Under the pieces are notes generated by a model. That model worked only from the letters and a program-made list of their open reading frames with translations, was not told the DNA's origin and did not search any database. The translations under genes and the position numbers were made by a program. Of a DNA stretch of 64,000 nt, positions 35,682 through 44,467 are shown piece by piece. Within the stretch, counting starts at the first letter, position 1; every line of letters starts with the position of its first letter. Origin of the DNA: Ureibacillus galli (GTDB taxonomy: Bacteria; Bacillota; Bacilli; Bacillales_A; Planococcaceae); the NCBI RefSeq assembly GCF_014836845.1, contig NZ_JACSQA010000008.1:1-64000 (forward strand), given 5' to 3'.

Positions 35682-35990
35682 TCAATTTATCCAAGTTTGT
35701 GACCATTTCTCGACTTCTCGGATTGCCCCTTCTAGCGCTCTCCCTTTATCTGTAAGAGAATATTCCACTCGGACAGGTACATCTGTAAATACTTTCCGTT
35801 CAACTAATCCTTCTTTTTCCAATTCCTTTAAACGTTCGGAAAGTAGTCGGCCACTTACAGGAAGAGCAGATTCAATTTCGTTAAAGCGTTGGGAGCCGTC
35901 TAATAATTGATATAAAATTAATGTCGTCCAACGTTTTCCTAACAATTCCATTGCTTTCGATAAACGTGGACAGATTGTCGTTTCTTTCAA
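35682..35990 (-). CDS. HxlR-type redox regulator, YodB-like
   Basis: 102 residues with the HxlR winged helix (LLGKRWTTLILYQLLDGSQRFNEI; LLSERLKELEKEGLVER). The N-terminal cysteine conserved in YodB/CatR/HypR regulators is present at Cys7, and there is no second cysteine near the C terminus. B. subtilis YodB senses quinones and diamide through this cysteine and represses azoR1 and yodC. Translation starts at TTG 35990, 7 bases after AAGGTG. An azoreductase gene lies 0.7 kb away, and two palindromes overlap the promoter region. Confidence 0.88.
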   Translation of the reverse strand: MKETTICPRLSKAMELLGKRWTTLILYQLLDGSQRFNEIESALPVSGRLLSERLKELEKEGLVERKVFTDVPVRVEYSLTDKGRALEGAIREVEKWSQTWIN

Positions 35991-36067
35991 GATTGTTCAC
36001 CTTCCCTTTACGACAGTAAATCATCTATATCATTTAGCTTTTTGGATGAACTTATCTATGAGCTTTC

Positions 36068-36079
36068 TACTATATAGTA
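36068..36079. promoter_or_regulatory. candidate operator palindrome TACTATATAGTA
   Basis: A perfect 12-bp palindrome 78 bp upstream of the yodB-like start, overlapping a -10-like TATACTATAGT region on the minus strand. Its position fits an autoregulatory operator. Confidence 0.45.
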
Positions 36080-36092
36080 TAACATTTTACAC

Positions 36093-36109
36093 TTACTTAC
36101 GAAAAGTAA
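36093..36109. promoter_or_regulatory. candidate operator TTACTT-N5-AAGTAA
   Basis: A perfect 6-5-6 inverted repeat 14 bp beyond the TACTATATAGTA palindrome, in the -35 zone of the presumed yodB-like promoter. The arrangement is typical of a winged-helix dimer site. Confidence 0.45.
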
Positions 36110-36318
36110 CTAATATTTCCAAATTAAAGTACGATGATTATTACAACAGGTGAAACTTTTATAAAAATACAAACGTATAAAACATAAGATTTTTTTCTAA
36201 TATGAGACGACTGCTCAAAAAGATATATGTTACCCTTACAAAACGCTCACTTCCATGATTTTATGTTTTAACATATGATTCTATTCATTTCGACAATAGG
36301 AAAGTTAGGGGGATGAAA

Positions 36319-36666
36319 ATGTATACAGGGGATATGTTTGCTAGTTTTACGACATTTTTTATTATTGCTTGTTTTATCATCGTATTTGGACTTATTTTGT
36401 GGCAATTAACTTCGAATATTAAACAAAATGTTGATAATAATGCAGCACCCGTTTTAACAGTTCCTGCACAAGTCATTGCAAAACGAACGGAAGTTACAGG
36501 TGACCATTCTTTTACCCGTTATTATTCAACTTTTGAAGTTGAAAGTGGCGATCGTATGGAATTTAAAATCACTGGTAAAGAATATGGCTTACTAGCAGAG
36601 GGTGATATAGGACTACTTACTTTCCAAGGAACAAGATTAAAAAGTTTCGAGCGAAACCGTTCATAA
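36319..36666 (+). CDS. DUF2500 membrane protein
   Basis: 115 residues. One N-terminal membrane helix (FASFTTFFIIACFIIVFGLILW) is followed by a small beta-rich extracytoplasmic domain (VPAQVIAKRTEVTG, YYSTFEVESGDRMEF, GLLTFQGTRLKSFER), characteristic of DUF2500. The function is unknown. ATG 36319 follows AGGGGG by 6 bases; ATG 36313 is too close. It is divergent from the yodB-like gene and convergent with the azoreductase gene. Confidence 0.83.
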   Translation: MYTGDMFASFTTFFIIACFIIVFGLILWQLTSNIKQNVDNNAAPVLTVPAQVIAKRTEVTGDHSFTRYYSTFEVESGDRMEFKITGKEYGLLAEGDIGLLTFQGTRLKSFERNRS

Positions 36667-36669
36667 TGA

Positions 36670-36703
36670 AACAAACCCGGCCACTTTTTATGGTCGGGTT
36701 TGT
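36670..36703. terminator. bidirectional terminator
   Basis: ACAAACCCGGCCA...TGGTCGGGTTTGT between the DUF2500 gene and the azoreductase gene; usable in both directions. Confidence 0.82.
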
Positions 36704-36712
36704 TTGTAAACA

Positions 36713-37351
36713 TTATGCAGTAACTGTAGCTAATTTTTGTGCAGAAGCTTTAACACGTTCCATACCTTCAGCAATAATTTCTTGTGCACGGTTTGGTTCT
36801 GCGTTGTGACCTTCAATAATCACTTCGTCTAGAAGTTCCATACCTGCTACGCCACTAAATACATTTTTAATGTAGTTAGCTGACATTTCCATCGGCTGTG
36901 CTTCAGGAGCAGAGTAGTAACCTCCACGAGCGTTTAATACAACATATTTTTTGTCAGTCATTAATTGAACCATTTGGCCTTCTGAATTATATTTAAACAT
37001 GAATCCAGCAGCATATACATAATCAATAAATGTTTGTAATTTAGCAGGAATTGTTAAGTTCCATAATGGGAAAGCAAGTACAACTACATCTGCAGCAGTT
37101 ACTGCATCCATAGCCTTTTGTTTTGCAGCTAGAAGACGAGATTCTAGTTCTGTTAACTCTTCCCCATTTTGAACTTTACCGAATGCGTTGAAAAGTTCTT
37201 GTCCGAAGTAAGGTGTATCTTCTTCAAATACGTCGTAAACCGTAACGTTTAAACCTGATACCTTTTTCGCTTCTTCTACATAAGTTTCGAACATTTTAGT
37301 TGAAACGCCGTCTGGACGATTGTTTGCTTTAATTACTAAGACATTTGTCAT
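36713..37351 (-). CDS. azoR: FMN-dependent NADH-azoreductase / quinone reductase
   Basis: 212 residues with a flavodoxin-like fold: an N-terminal phosphate loop (KANNRPDGVSTKM), PLWNLTIPAKLQTFIDYV contacting the flavin, and LNARGGYY. AzoR enzymes reduce quinones and azo compounds with NADH, protecting from thiol-reactive quinones. ATG 37351 follows AAAGGAG with about 9-base spacing; the open frame to 37411 extends through it. A TCTTG-N4-CAAGA palindrome lies about 40 bp upstream. The nearby YodB-like gene is the likely regulator by analogy with B. subtilis. Confidence 0.92.
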   Translation of the reverse strand: MTNVLVIKANNRPDGVSTKMFETYVEEAKKVSGLNVTVYDVFEEDTPYFGQELFNAFGKVQNGEELTELESRLLAAKQKAMDAVTAADVVVLAFPLWNLTIPAKLQTFIDYVYAAGFMFKYNSEGQMVQLMTDKKYVVLNARGGYYSAPEAQPMEMSANYIKNVFSGVAGMELLDEVIIEGHNAEPNRAQEIIAEGMERVKASAQKLATVTA

Positions 37352-37386
37352 TTTATATAACTCTCCTTTAATCTCAATATTATGTA

Positions 37387-37400
37387 TCTTGAAATCAAGA
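37387..37400. promoter_or_regulatory. candidate operator palindrome before azoR
   Basis: TCTTGAAATCAAGA, a perfect 5-bp inverted repeat with a 4-bp centre, extended imperfectly by ATGT/ACAT. It differs in sequence from the palindromes at the yodB-like promoter. Confidence 0.4.
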
Positions 37401-37486
37401 CATAATGTCATCTTAAAGGAGATAAAATATTATTTCAATAAAACAGCACTCATACTTTTGACCGAATTTCTCTTTTACATCACCAA

Positions 37487-38191
37487 CTATAAATCACATT
37501 GCCCATCAGCACATATAGAGCCACTATCTCCAACCATTTTTAACCTTGGCTTTAATCCAGCTTCACTCGCAGCTTTAGAGATGGTTTGATCGAATAACTC
37601 TTGAGGTTGGGCACCTGAAATTCCATATTTATTGTCAATGACAAAGAATGGGACTCCGCGCACACCTAGACTTTGTGCTTCCATTATGTCCCTTTCAACA
37701 TCCTCTTCAAATTGGTTACTATTTAAAATTTCTTCAGCTTCTAAACGGCTTAAACCAACCTTTTCGGCTAAATCTAATAACACTTCCCCTTTTCCAATGG
37801 CAGCACCTTCTGAAAAGTAAGCTTGTAAAAGTTGCTCGCTCAATTCAGTACCCTTGCCTTTAGTTTCAGCCCACTTCGCTAAACGATGGGCGGCATTTGT
37901 ATTTGCCTCCTTCATAATGTCAAAATTATAATGTAAACCAATATCTTTTGCTCTTTCTACAATATTATTGGTCATATTTTTTGCTTGCTCTTCGGAAACA
38001 TTATATTTTTTCGCTAATGCTGTATAAATAGATTGGTTTGAATCGACTGGCGTTGTAGGATCTAATAAAAAGCTTTTTAACTCTACTTCTATTTGACCTT
38101 CGTACCCTGAGTCTTTGATTGATTTTTCTAGCTGACGTTTACCAATATAACAAAATGGGCAAACATAATCTGACCATACTTCAACTTTCAT
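37487..38191 (-). CDS. DsbA family oxidoreductase, FrnE-like
   Basis: 234 residues with a thioredoxin fold and helical insertion. The redox motif is Cys11-Pro-Phe-Cys14 (WSDYVCPFCYIGK), and the cis-proline loop is GVRGVPFFVID. There is no signal peptide, so it acts in the cytoplasm, like FrnE/YwbO-type 2-hydroxychromene isomerase-related proteins. The C terminus has two further cysteines (SICADGQCDL). ATG 38191 follows AAGGGGG by about 8 bases. The position beside azoR suggests a shared role in thiol or electrophile stress (inference). Confidence 0.88.
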   Translation of the reverse strand: MKVEVWSDYVCPFCYIGKRQLEKSIKDSGYEGQIEVELKSFLLDPTTPVDSNQSIYTALAKKYNVSEEQAKNMTNNIVERAKDIGLHYNFDIMKEANTNAAHRLAKWAETKGKGTELSEQLLQAYFSEGAAIGKGEVLLDLAEKVGLSRLEAEEILNSNQFEEDVERDIMEAQSLGVRGVPFFVIDNKYGISGAQPQELFDQTISKAASEAGLKPRLKMVGDSGSICADGQCDL

Positions 38192-38314
38192 TGTGGAATC
38201 CCCCTTTTTCCCCATTGTACGAATATAATATTTTCCCCACAATTAATTTGCTCATTGAATAATGGATTGATATTTACGGAATACTTATAAAAAATAAGCA
38301 AAATGGGGGCACTT

Positions 38315-39700
38315 ATGCAAAACTCTCTTTGGTTAAAAGATAATGAATCACATCAATTATCCGGATTATCCACTTCTTTAGATTGTGATGTTTGTATTGT
38401 TGGTGGCGGACTAACAGGGATTTATTCTGCCTATTTACTTGCTAAAAGAGGGCTTAATGTTGTGTTGCTAGAAGCAAAACCTTCCTTAGCAATTGGAACA
38501 ACGGGGCATTCTACGGGAAAACTAACTCCACAACATGGAGTCGTCTATTCTAAATTAATAAAATCCTTTTCTGAAAATGAAGTAGCAACCTATTATAACG
38601 CAAATAAAACCGCAATTGATAATGCCCTTGAATACGCGTCAAAAGATACGTTTCAAAAAGCGGATTCTTATTTGTACGCTACTACAAATCAAGGACAACA
38701 AACGATACAAGATGAATTAGATGCCTATAAAAAATTGAAAATACCCGGACTTGAAACAACGAATACCGAGCTGCCCTTTTCCATTACATCTTCATTAAAA
38801 ATGGCAGATACGTATCAAATACATCCGACAAAATTTGCAAATCATTTTGTAAACATGGCCCAACAAGCAGGGGCATCTATCTATGTCAAAACACGTGTTA
38901 CAAAAGTTGTTCTCGATCAAAAATATGTGTTAACAGAAAAGGAAAATATCGTTACATTTAAAAAATTATTATTATGTACCCACTACCCAATTGAATCGAT
39001 TAAAGGATTAGTTACAACTAAATTATCAATCGAACGTTCCTACTTACTTGCTTCGAAAACAAGCGAATTACTAACAGGACAATACTTATCCGTGGAAAAC
39101 CCTTCCCGTACGATACGTACTGCATTAGTATCAAATACACCTTACTTCATTTATGGTGGAAGTAGTCATAAAGCGGGAACAAAAAAAGATACGAAATCGT
39201 ATTACAAAACATTAGAAGAGGAAATGAAATCAGTTTTTCATTTATCCGATCCTCCATATTATTGGAGTGCCCAAGATCCGGATACGCCAGATTTAGTTCC
39301 GTATATCGGTCAAATTACTGAAGATGAGCCAAATATATTTATTGCAACTGGTTATCGAAAATGGGGTTTATCCAATTCCCTCGTTGCAGGAGAAATTATA
39401 TCGAGCTTAATCGCGCAGGAAAGACATAGAGCTGCGGATCTTTATAGTCCTTCTAGAGGTCAATTTGGCAAAAATTTATTAAGAGCATTAAAAATAATTG
39501 GGTTTGTTACGACAAATTTAGCTGGCGGATATTTAACCCGAATGGAAGCCCCTAAATGTACCCATCTCGGATGTAAAACTCGATGGAATGAAGGGGATGA
39601 AACATGGGATTGTCCATGTCACGGTTCCAGGTTTGATAAAAACGGAGACGTTATTGAAGGTCCAGCTGTCTATCCATTAAAAATTGATAAAGCAAAATAA
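38315..39700 (+). CDS. FAD-dependent oxidoreductase with C-terminal Rieske domain, YhfW-like
   Basis: 461 residues. The N-terminal dinucleotide-binding motif is VGGGLTGIYSAYLLAKRG (DAO fold). The C-terminal ~50 residues form a Rieske [2Fe-2S] domain: CTHLGC and CPCHGSRF give the Cys415-x-His417 and Cys433-x2-His436 ligand pairs. This fusion matches B. subtilis YhfW. The electron acceptor and substrate are unknown. ATG 38315 follows GGGGG by 5 bases. It is divergent from the DsbA-like gene. Confidence 0.9.
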   Translation: MQNSLWLKDNESHQLSGLSTSLDCDVCIVGGGLTGIYSAYLLAKRGLNVVLLEAKPSLAIGTTGHSTGKLTPQHGVVYSKLIKSFSENEVATYYNANKTAIDNALEYASKDTFQKADSYLYATTNQGQQTIQDELDAYKKLKIPGLETTNTELPFSITSSLKMADTYQIHPTKFANHFVNMAQQAGASIYVKTRVTKVVLDQKYVLTEKENIVTFKKLLLCTHYPIESIKGLVTTKLSIERSYLLASKTSELLTGQYLSVENPSRTIRTALVSNTPYFIYGGSSHKAGTKKDTKSYYKTLEEEMKSVFHLSDPPYYWSAQDPDTPDLVPYIGQITEDEPNIFIATGYRKWGLSNSLVAGEIISSLIAQERHRAADLYSPSRGQFGKNLLRALKIIGFVTTNLAGGYLTRMEAPKCTHLGCKTRWNEGDETWDCPCHGSRFDKNGDVIEGPAVYPLKIDKAK

Positions 39701-39732
39701 AACCTCGAAGAAATTCTTCTTCGAGGTTTTAT
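39697..39732. terminator. bidirectional terminator
   Basis: AAAACCTCGAAGAA, 3-nt centre, TTCTTCGAGGTTTT between the converging Rieske oxidoreductase and ppaC genes. Confidence 0.88.
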
Positions 39733-39746
39733 TTATGGTGGTACTC

Positions 39747-40670
39747 TTAAAGTCCTTCTGTTAAGACAGGAACAATTTGTTTTTTACGGGAAACAACACC
39801 AGGTAACTCTACTAAATCATTTACTAATTCTTTACCGAAGCTTTTCGCTGCAGCTTCAGCAGCATCCCCTACAACAATCGCTGTAGAATCATTGTTTAAA
39901 ATATCTGTTACAACGAAGAAGAATAAGTTTAAGCCATTGTCAGCTATATTTTTATTTAATAAACTTACGAGCTCATCTTTACGATTTAATACGTCATTAA
40001 TATCAACTGCATTTACTTGAGCTACAACTGATTTCACTTCACCAAAAGTAAACTCTTTAGCGTCTAGTGATAATAGATCATCTAACGATTTATCTGAAAG
40101 GTCAGCTCCTGCTTTTAGCATTGCTAAACCGTACTCATCTAAATTCACACCAGCTATTTCAGCTAATTCTTTACCAGCTTGTACATCTTGTTCTGTGCAA
40201 GTTGGAGATTTAAATAATAAAGTATCCGAAATAATGGCAGAAAGCATTAAACCTGCAACATCAGAAGGTACTTCTACATTATTTTCTTTAAAAATCTTAT
40301 TTAAAATCGTAGCCGTACATCCTACTGGCTCTGCACGATAGTATAGAGGATCTGAAGTTTCAAAGTTTGCAATACGGTGGTGATCAATTACTTCTGTTAC
40401 TTTTACTTCTTCAATGCCATCAGCAGATTGTTGGCGTTCGTTATGGTCTACTAAAATAACTTCCTTTGCTTCGCTTGCTACATTTCCAATTAAACGTGGT
40501 GCTTCAAAACCGAATTTTTCTAAAGCAAACTTCGTTTCATTGTTAACGTCGCCAAGTCTTACTGCTTCTGCATCAACACCTAATTGCTGTTTTAAATAAG
40601 CATAACTTATAGCGGATGTTATTGTGTCTGTATCCGGATTTTTATGACCGAAAACTAATACTTTACCCAT
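39747..40670 (-). CDS. ppaC: manganese-dependent inorganic pyrophosphatase
   Basis: 308 residues, a family II pyrophosphatase of the DHH superfamily. The metal ligands His9, Asp13 and Asp15 are in [11 protein letters not shown], and the DHH motif is VIDHHRI. The C-terminal DHHA2 domain contains [11 protein letters not shown], which binds the substrate. It hydrolyses pyrophosphate with Mn as cofactor. ATG 40670 follows GGAGG by 9-10 bases; the longer frame to 40700 covers that site. Confidence 0.96.
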   Translation of the reverse strand: MGKVLVFGHKNPDTDTITSAISYAYLKQQLGVDAEAVRLGDVNNETKFALEKFGFEAPRLIGNVASEAKEVILVDHNERQQSADGIEEVKVTEVIDHHRIANFETSDPLYYRAEPVGCTATILNKIFKENNVEVPSDVAGLMLSAIISDTLLFKSPTCTEQDVQAGKELAEIAGVNLDEYGLAMLKAGADLSDKSLDDLLSLDAKEFTFGEVKSVVAQVNAVDINDVLNRKDELVSLLNKNIADNGLNLFFFVVTDILNNDSTAIVVGDAAEAAAKSFGKELVNDLVELPGVVSRKKQIVPVLTEGL

Positions 40671-40813
40671 TAGATGAGTCCTCCTATTTACAATGTTCAT
40701 ATTTATTCGATTTTATTTTATCATACCTAGGCAAGAATAGAAAAATAGAACATAGACACCATTTCGAAAGGGTAAAGGTGTGTAAACTCTATCTTTGAAA
40801 ATAAGGCAACAAA

Positions 40814-40850
40814 GCGCATTCGTAAATGCCCCCGCAATTTACGAATACGC
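40814..40850 (-). terminator. hairpin after rpiR-type gene
   Basis: A 14-bp stem GCGCATTCGTAAAT/ATTTACGAATACGC (one mismatch). The T run after it on the minus strand is poor, so termination is uncertain. Confidence 0.45.
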
Positions 40851-40861
40851 TCTAACTCTCA

Positions 40862-41704
40862 CTACATCATATTTATCTTTCCTAAGGAGGAATCCTGTTG
40901 ATTCTTCTTATTGTACTTTGTATATTGACCTCTATTTTGTGCAACCATTCCTTCTACCAATGCATGGATTAAAGAATGGGATGCCATAATGGTTTCTGAT
41001 GTTTCCTGCTTTTGTCCCCCTACTTTAAATAGCACATCTGCATGTTCAATGATAGGAGAATGGTTTGTATTCGTAATCGCAATGACTTTTACGTTTTTAT
41101 TTTTTGCTAATTGGATGATGGTTAAATCATCTTCATAAATTCCGTCCAATGCGATAACAATCAAAAGAGACTCTTCATCCATCGTACTAATTTGTTGAAC
41201 AATGTTTTCAACATCATGTTCGATTTGCTTCACATGTTTACGATAATGACTTAACGTACAAGTGACAAAACTAGCAGAAGGTGAAGATTGTCTAAATCCT
41301 AGCACATACAAATAGTTTGATTCATGCATTAGTCGTATGGCATATTCAAACTGTTTTTCATCAATAACATGAATCGTATTTAAAATACTTTTAATATCGC
41401 GATTCATTACTTCACTAAGAAAATGTTCATGTTTCTTTGAAATAAGAGGATGTTCATATTCTAGTTTTACTTCGGCTTGTAACAGATCCTCTTTAATCTT
41501 TTCCTGTAATTCTAGGTAGCCTGATAAATCCATTGAATAACAAAACCGAATAACGGTCGACTCGCTAATTCCAATTTGCTTCCCTACATCTGAAGCTATA
41601 TGAGTTGCTATAATATTGGGATTATCAATTACAAATTGAGCAACTTTACGCTGTCCTCTAGAAAGTCGTATAAACCTTTTTTTTACTTCGTCACAAAAGC
41701 TCAT
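40862..41704 (-). CDS. RpiR family transcriptional regulator
   Basis: 280 residues: an N-terminal HTH_6 domain (RGQRKVAQFVIDNPNIIATHIASDVGKQIGISESTVIRFC) and a C-terminal SIS sugar-phosphate-binding domain (LLIVIALDGIYEDDLTIIQLAKNKNVKVIAITN). Such regulators respond to phosphosugars, e.g. MurNAc-6-P or glucosamine-6-P. No sugar genes adjoin, so the target is unknown. The downstream-most plausible start is ATG 41704, although AGGAGG stands 13 bases away, longer than usual. Two palindromes lie just upstream. Confidence 0.87.
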   Translation of the reverse strand: MSFCDEVKKRFIRLSRGQRKVAQFVIDNPNIIATHIASDVGKQIGISESTVIRFCYSMDLSGYLELQEKIKEDLLQAEVKLEYEHPLISKKHEHFLSEVMNRDIKSILNTIHVIDEKQFEYAIRLMHESNYLYVLGFRQSSPSASFVTCTLSHYRKHVKQIEHDVENIVQQISTMDEESLLIVIALDGIYEDDLTIIQLAKNKNVKVIAITNTNHSPIIEHADVLFKVGGQKQETSETIMASHSLIHALVEGMVAQNRGQYTKYNKKNQQDSSLGKINMM

Positions 41705-41732
41705 TTTAGCTTCATTTCCTCCTTTTATTTTA

Positions 41733-41750
41733 TATTTTGTATACAAAATA
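41733..41750. promoter_or_regulatory. 18-bp perfect palindrome before rpiR-type gene
   Basis: TATTTTGTATACAAAATA, fully symmetric, 29 bp upstream of the start codon. The position fits autorepression by the dimeric regulator. Confidence 0.5.
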
Positions 41751-41753
41751 GTT

Positions 41754-41773
41754 TGATAATTGATAGATTATCA
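41754..41773. promoter_or_regulatory. second inverted repeat, TGATAAT-N6-ATTATCA
   Basis: A perfect 7-6-7 inverted repeat 3 bp beyond the 18-bp palindrome. The arms equal Fur half sites but the spacing is 6 instead of 1, so it may be a different operator or part of the same control region. Confidence 0.4.
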
Positions 41774-41939
41774 TTAACATTGATTGAATACAATGATTTT
41801 TCAGAAAAAACTTCAACACTTTAAATGATAAAAGTTGAAAATTTGTCAAATCCGATTATAATTCGACTATGCCAAGAAACAAATCTTTTTATAAAATGAC
41901 ATAACAATAACTTAACCAATATTTAACAACAACAAAAAA

Positions 41940-41975
41940 ACTGATTCAAAGTTCAAATGAACCTTTGAATCAGTC
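41940..41975 (-). terminator. terminator after MFS transporter gene
   Basis: CTGATTCAAAG...CTTTGAATCAG stem followed by TTTTTTT on the minus strand. Confidence 0.85.
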
Positions 41976-41985
41976 TTTTTATTCG

Positions 41986-43215
41986 TTACTCTAATTCCAA
42001 TTGTTTTGTTTCTTTACCTAATAATAATACCGCTGCAACTCCTATTAAAATGGAGATACAGAAAATTCCAAAGATAAAACCAATCTCATATTCTGCCTTT
42101 AATAAATAGCCAACTAAAAGTGGACCAAAAATACCGCCAATACGGCCAACTGCTGCAGCCATACCAGCTCCTGTTCCTCTAATTACCGTAGGATATTGTT
42201 CTGGTGTATAGGCGTATAAAGCCCCCCATGCCCCTAAGTTAAAGAAGGATAATAAAATTCCAGATATTAATAATACTGTCACCGTTTCCGCATTACCGAA
42301 CACATATGCACTTGCTGCCGTTCCTATCAAGTAAGTTACAAGGACAAATTTCCGTCCGAACTTTTCTACGAAATAAGCAGCTGTAAAATAACCTGGCAAT
42401 TGGGCGATTGTCATAATGAGCACATATTTAAAACTCGATATTAAATCAAAACCTTTTCCGACCATGACACTTGGTAGCCATAAGAACATGCCATAATATG
42501 AAAAGACGACTGTAAACCAAAGAATCCATAGCATCAATGTAGATCGTGCATACTTCTTTTCCCAAACACCTGCAATGTTTTGCCGTATTGTACGACTTTT
42601 TGCTTCCAATCGTGCAGTAAATTGGGGAGAATCCGGTAAATGCATGCGAATATAAACGGCATAAAGCGCAGGAATAGCCGTTAAGATTAACGCTACACGC
42701 CACCCTTCAATCGGCCAAAATTCAGCTGGAATAACAAAATAAGATATAATTGCTGCAATCAGCCAGCCAGCCGCCCAAAAACTTTCAAGTAAAACGACGA
42801 CCCGACCTCTTTCTTTTGCTTCCACACTCTCTGAAACTAATGTAGAGGCAACTGGTAGCTCACCGCCAAGACCCATCCCTACAAAAAATCTTAATAACAT
42901 AAATGCGATAAAAGTAGTAGTGAAAGCAGAGAGACCGCTGGCAACGGAGAAGATGATCAACGTCCACATGAATATTTTCTTACGTCCTACTTTGTCAGCA
43001 AATACACCAAATATTAATGCCCCTACTGCCATCCCGATGGAGTTAATACTTCCAATCCATCCCATTTGTGAAGAAGTCAAACCCCAATCAGCTGCAAGGG
43101 CAGCTATAACGAACGATAATATCCCTACGTCCATTGCATCGAACATCCAACCTACACCAGCTACTCCTAACAATTTGTTACGTGAGATTGGTGCTGAATT
43201 TGTATTTTTACTCAC
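41986..43215 (-). CDS. MFS transporter, NiaP-like
   Basis: 409 residues with twelve membrane segments. The first helix region GVGWMFDAMDVGILSFVIAAL and the loop GVFADKVGRKKIFM are typical of the aromatic-acid/niacin group, and the MFDAMDVG motif resembles B. subtilis NiaP (YceI), which imports nicotinate. Other organic acid substrates cannot be excluded. GTG 43215 follows AGGTGAAAA. The minus-strand sequence TGTAAAGACAGGTG overlaps the ribosome binding site and could be an operator, but I cannot confirm a consensus. Confidence 0.82.
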   Translation of the reverse strand: MSKNTNSAPISRNKLLGVAGVGWMFDAMDVGILSFVIAALAADWGLTSSQMGWIGSINSIGMAVGALIFGVFADKVGRKKIFMWTLIIFSVASGLSAFTTTFIAFMLLRFFVGMGLGGELPVASTLVSESVEAKERGRVVVLLESFWAAGWLIAAIISYFVIPAEFWPIEGWRVALILTAIPALYAVYIRMHLPDSPQFTARLEAKSRTIRQNIAGVWEKKYARSTLMLWILWFTVVFSYYGMFLWLPSVMVGKGFDLISSFKYVLIMTIAQLPGYFTAAYFVEKFGRKFVLVTYLIGTAASAYVFGNAETVTVLLISGILLSFFNLGAWGALYAYTPEQYPTVIRGTGAGMAAAVGRIGGIFGPLLVGYLLKAEYEIGFIFGIFCISILIGVAAVLLLGKETKQLELE

Positions 43216-43414
43216 TTAGTTTTCACCTGTCTTTACATTTGAATTTACACTATAACAATACATTTTTTTCAATAGACTTACAAGATAAATTTGAAATATT
43301 TACATTTAGGTAAATTTCTCATTTTCTATTGAAATATACATCCATATTGCGCTAAAATGTCTCTTATAGAAAAACAACTGTTCATTCAGTGAGAACAAAA
43401 GGAGCAAATTCGAT

Positions 43415-44467
43415 ATGTGGAAAGGTCTTATTGAAGAATATAAATCATTTTTACCTGTTACCGAAAATACACCATCACTAACTTTAAATGAGGGGAATAC
43501 ACCACTTATACATTTAGTAAATCTGTCAAAAAAGTTAGGGATTGAGCTTTACGGTAAAATCGAAGGGGCAAACCCGACTGGTTCATTTAAAGACCGTGGT
43601 ATGGTTTTCGCTGTTGCGAAAGCAATTGAGGAAGGCGCAAAATGTGTTATTTGTGCCTCAACAGGTAATACTTCAGCTGCGGCATCCGCTTATGCTGCCC
43701 GCGCTGGAATTCAATCGATTGTCGTTATCCCTAAAGGAAAAGTATCACTTGGTAAATTGGCACAAGCTTGTATGTATGGTGCAAAAATTATTGAAATCGA
43801 CGGGAATTTCGATGATGCACTTGCCATTGTTCGCCAAGTAAGTGAAACGACCCCTGTAAAATTAGTGAACTCTGTCAACCCATATCGTATTGAAGGCCAA
43901 AAAACAGCTGCATTTGAAATTGTAGACAGTTTAGGACAAGCTCCACATTATTTATGTATACCTGTAGGTAATGCCGGTAATATTACCGCTTACTGGAAAG
44001 GTTTTAAAGAATATAATGAGGCAAAACATACAGGATTGCCAAAAATGTATGGTTTTGAGGCAGAGGGTGCCGCGGCGATTGTCACTGGAGAACCTATCTC
44101 CAATCCAGAAACGGTGGCAACAGCAATTCGCATCGGTAATCCAGCAAGTTGGAAATTAGCTGAAGCCGCTCGTGATGAATCAGGTGGAATAATCGATTCT
44201 GTAACGGATGATGAAATATTAGAAGCTTATCAATTAATCGCTAGTACTGAAGGGATATTTGTTGAACCTGGTTCTGCCGCTTCTTTAGCCGGAGTGATTA
44301 AATCGGTTCAAAACGGAAAGATTGAAAAAGGTAGCAAGGTTGTTACAATATTTACAGGTAACGGATTAAAAGATCCAGATACTGCAATGAACGTTTCTAA
44401 CGTTCATTTAGTATCCCTTCAAAACAATGAGGAAGAAATTCGCCAGTATATCGAGGAGATTTTATGA
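43415..44467 (+). CDS. thrC: threonine synthase
   Basis: 350 residues of the short PLP fold-type II threonine synthase group. Lys59 in TGSFKDRGM binds PLP; the glycine loop for the phosphate reads [11 protein letters not shown]. It converts O-phosphohomoserine to threonine. AAAGGAG stands about 9 bases before ATG. Its stop codon overlaps the start of thrB by 4 bp (ATGA), so the two are coupled. In B. subtilis hom precedes thrC; here hom is absent from the locus, and no T-box is visible upstream. Confidence 0.95.
   Translation: MWKGLIEEYKSFLPVTENTPSLTLNEGNTPLIHLVNLSKKLGIELYGKIEGANPTGSFKDRGMVFAVAKAIEEGAKCVICASTGNTSAAASAYAARAGIQSIVVIPKGKVSLGKLAQACMYGAKIIEIDGNFDDALAIVRQVSETTPVKLVNSVNPYRIEGQKTAAFEIVDSLGQAPHYLCIPVGNAGNITAYWKGFKEYNEAKHTGLPKMYGFEAEGAAAIVTGEPISNPETVATAIRIGNPASWKLAEAARDESGGIIDSVTDDEILEAYQLIASTEGIFVEPGSAASLAGVIKSVQNGKIEKGSKVVTIFTGNGLKDPDTAMNVSNVHLVSLQNNEEEIRQYIEEIL

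Larger units (their letters stand above)
35991..36318. other. divergent regulatory region of the yodB-like gene and the DUF2500 gene
   Basis: About 330 bp. The half next to the yodB-like gene contains two palindromes described separately and TATACT/TATAGT -10-like sequences on the minus strand. The half toward the DUF2500 gene is AT-rich with no clear structure. Confidence 0.5.

Noticed and set aside
43216-43414. A T-box or SAM-type leader before thrC
   Set aside because: Only ~200 bp of AT-rich DNA without T-box sequence or a strong terminator hairpin.
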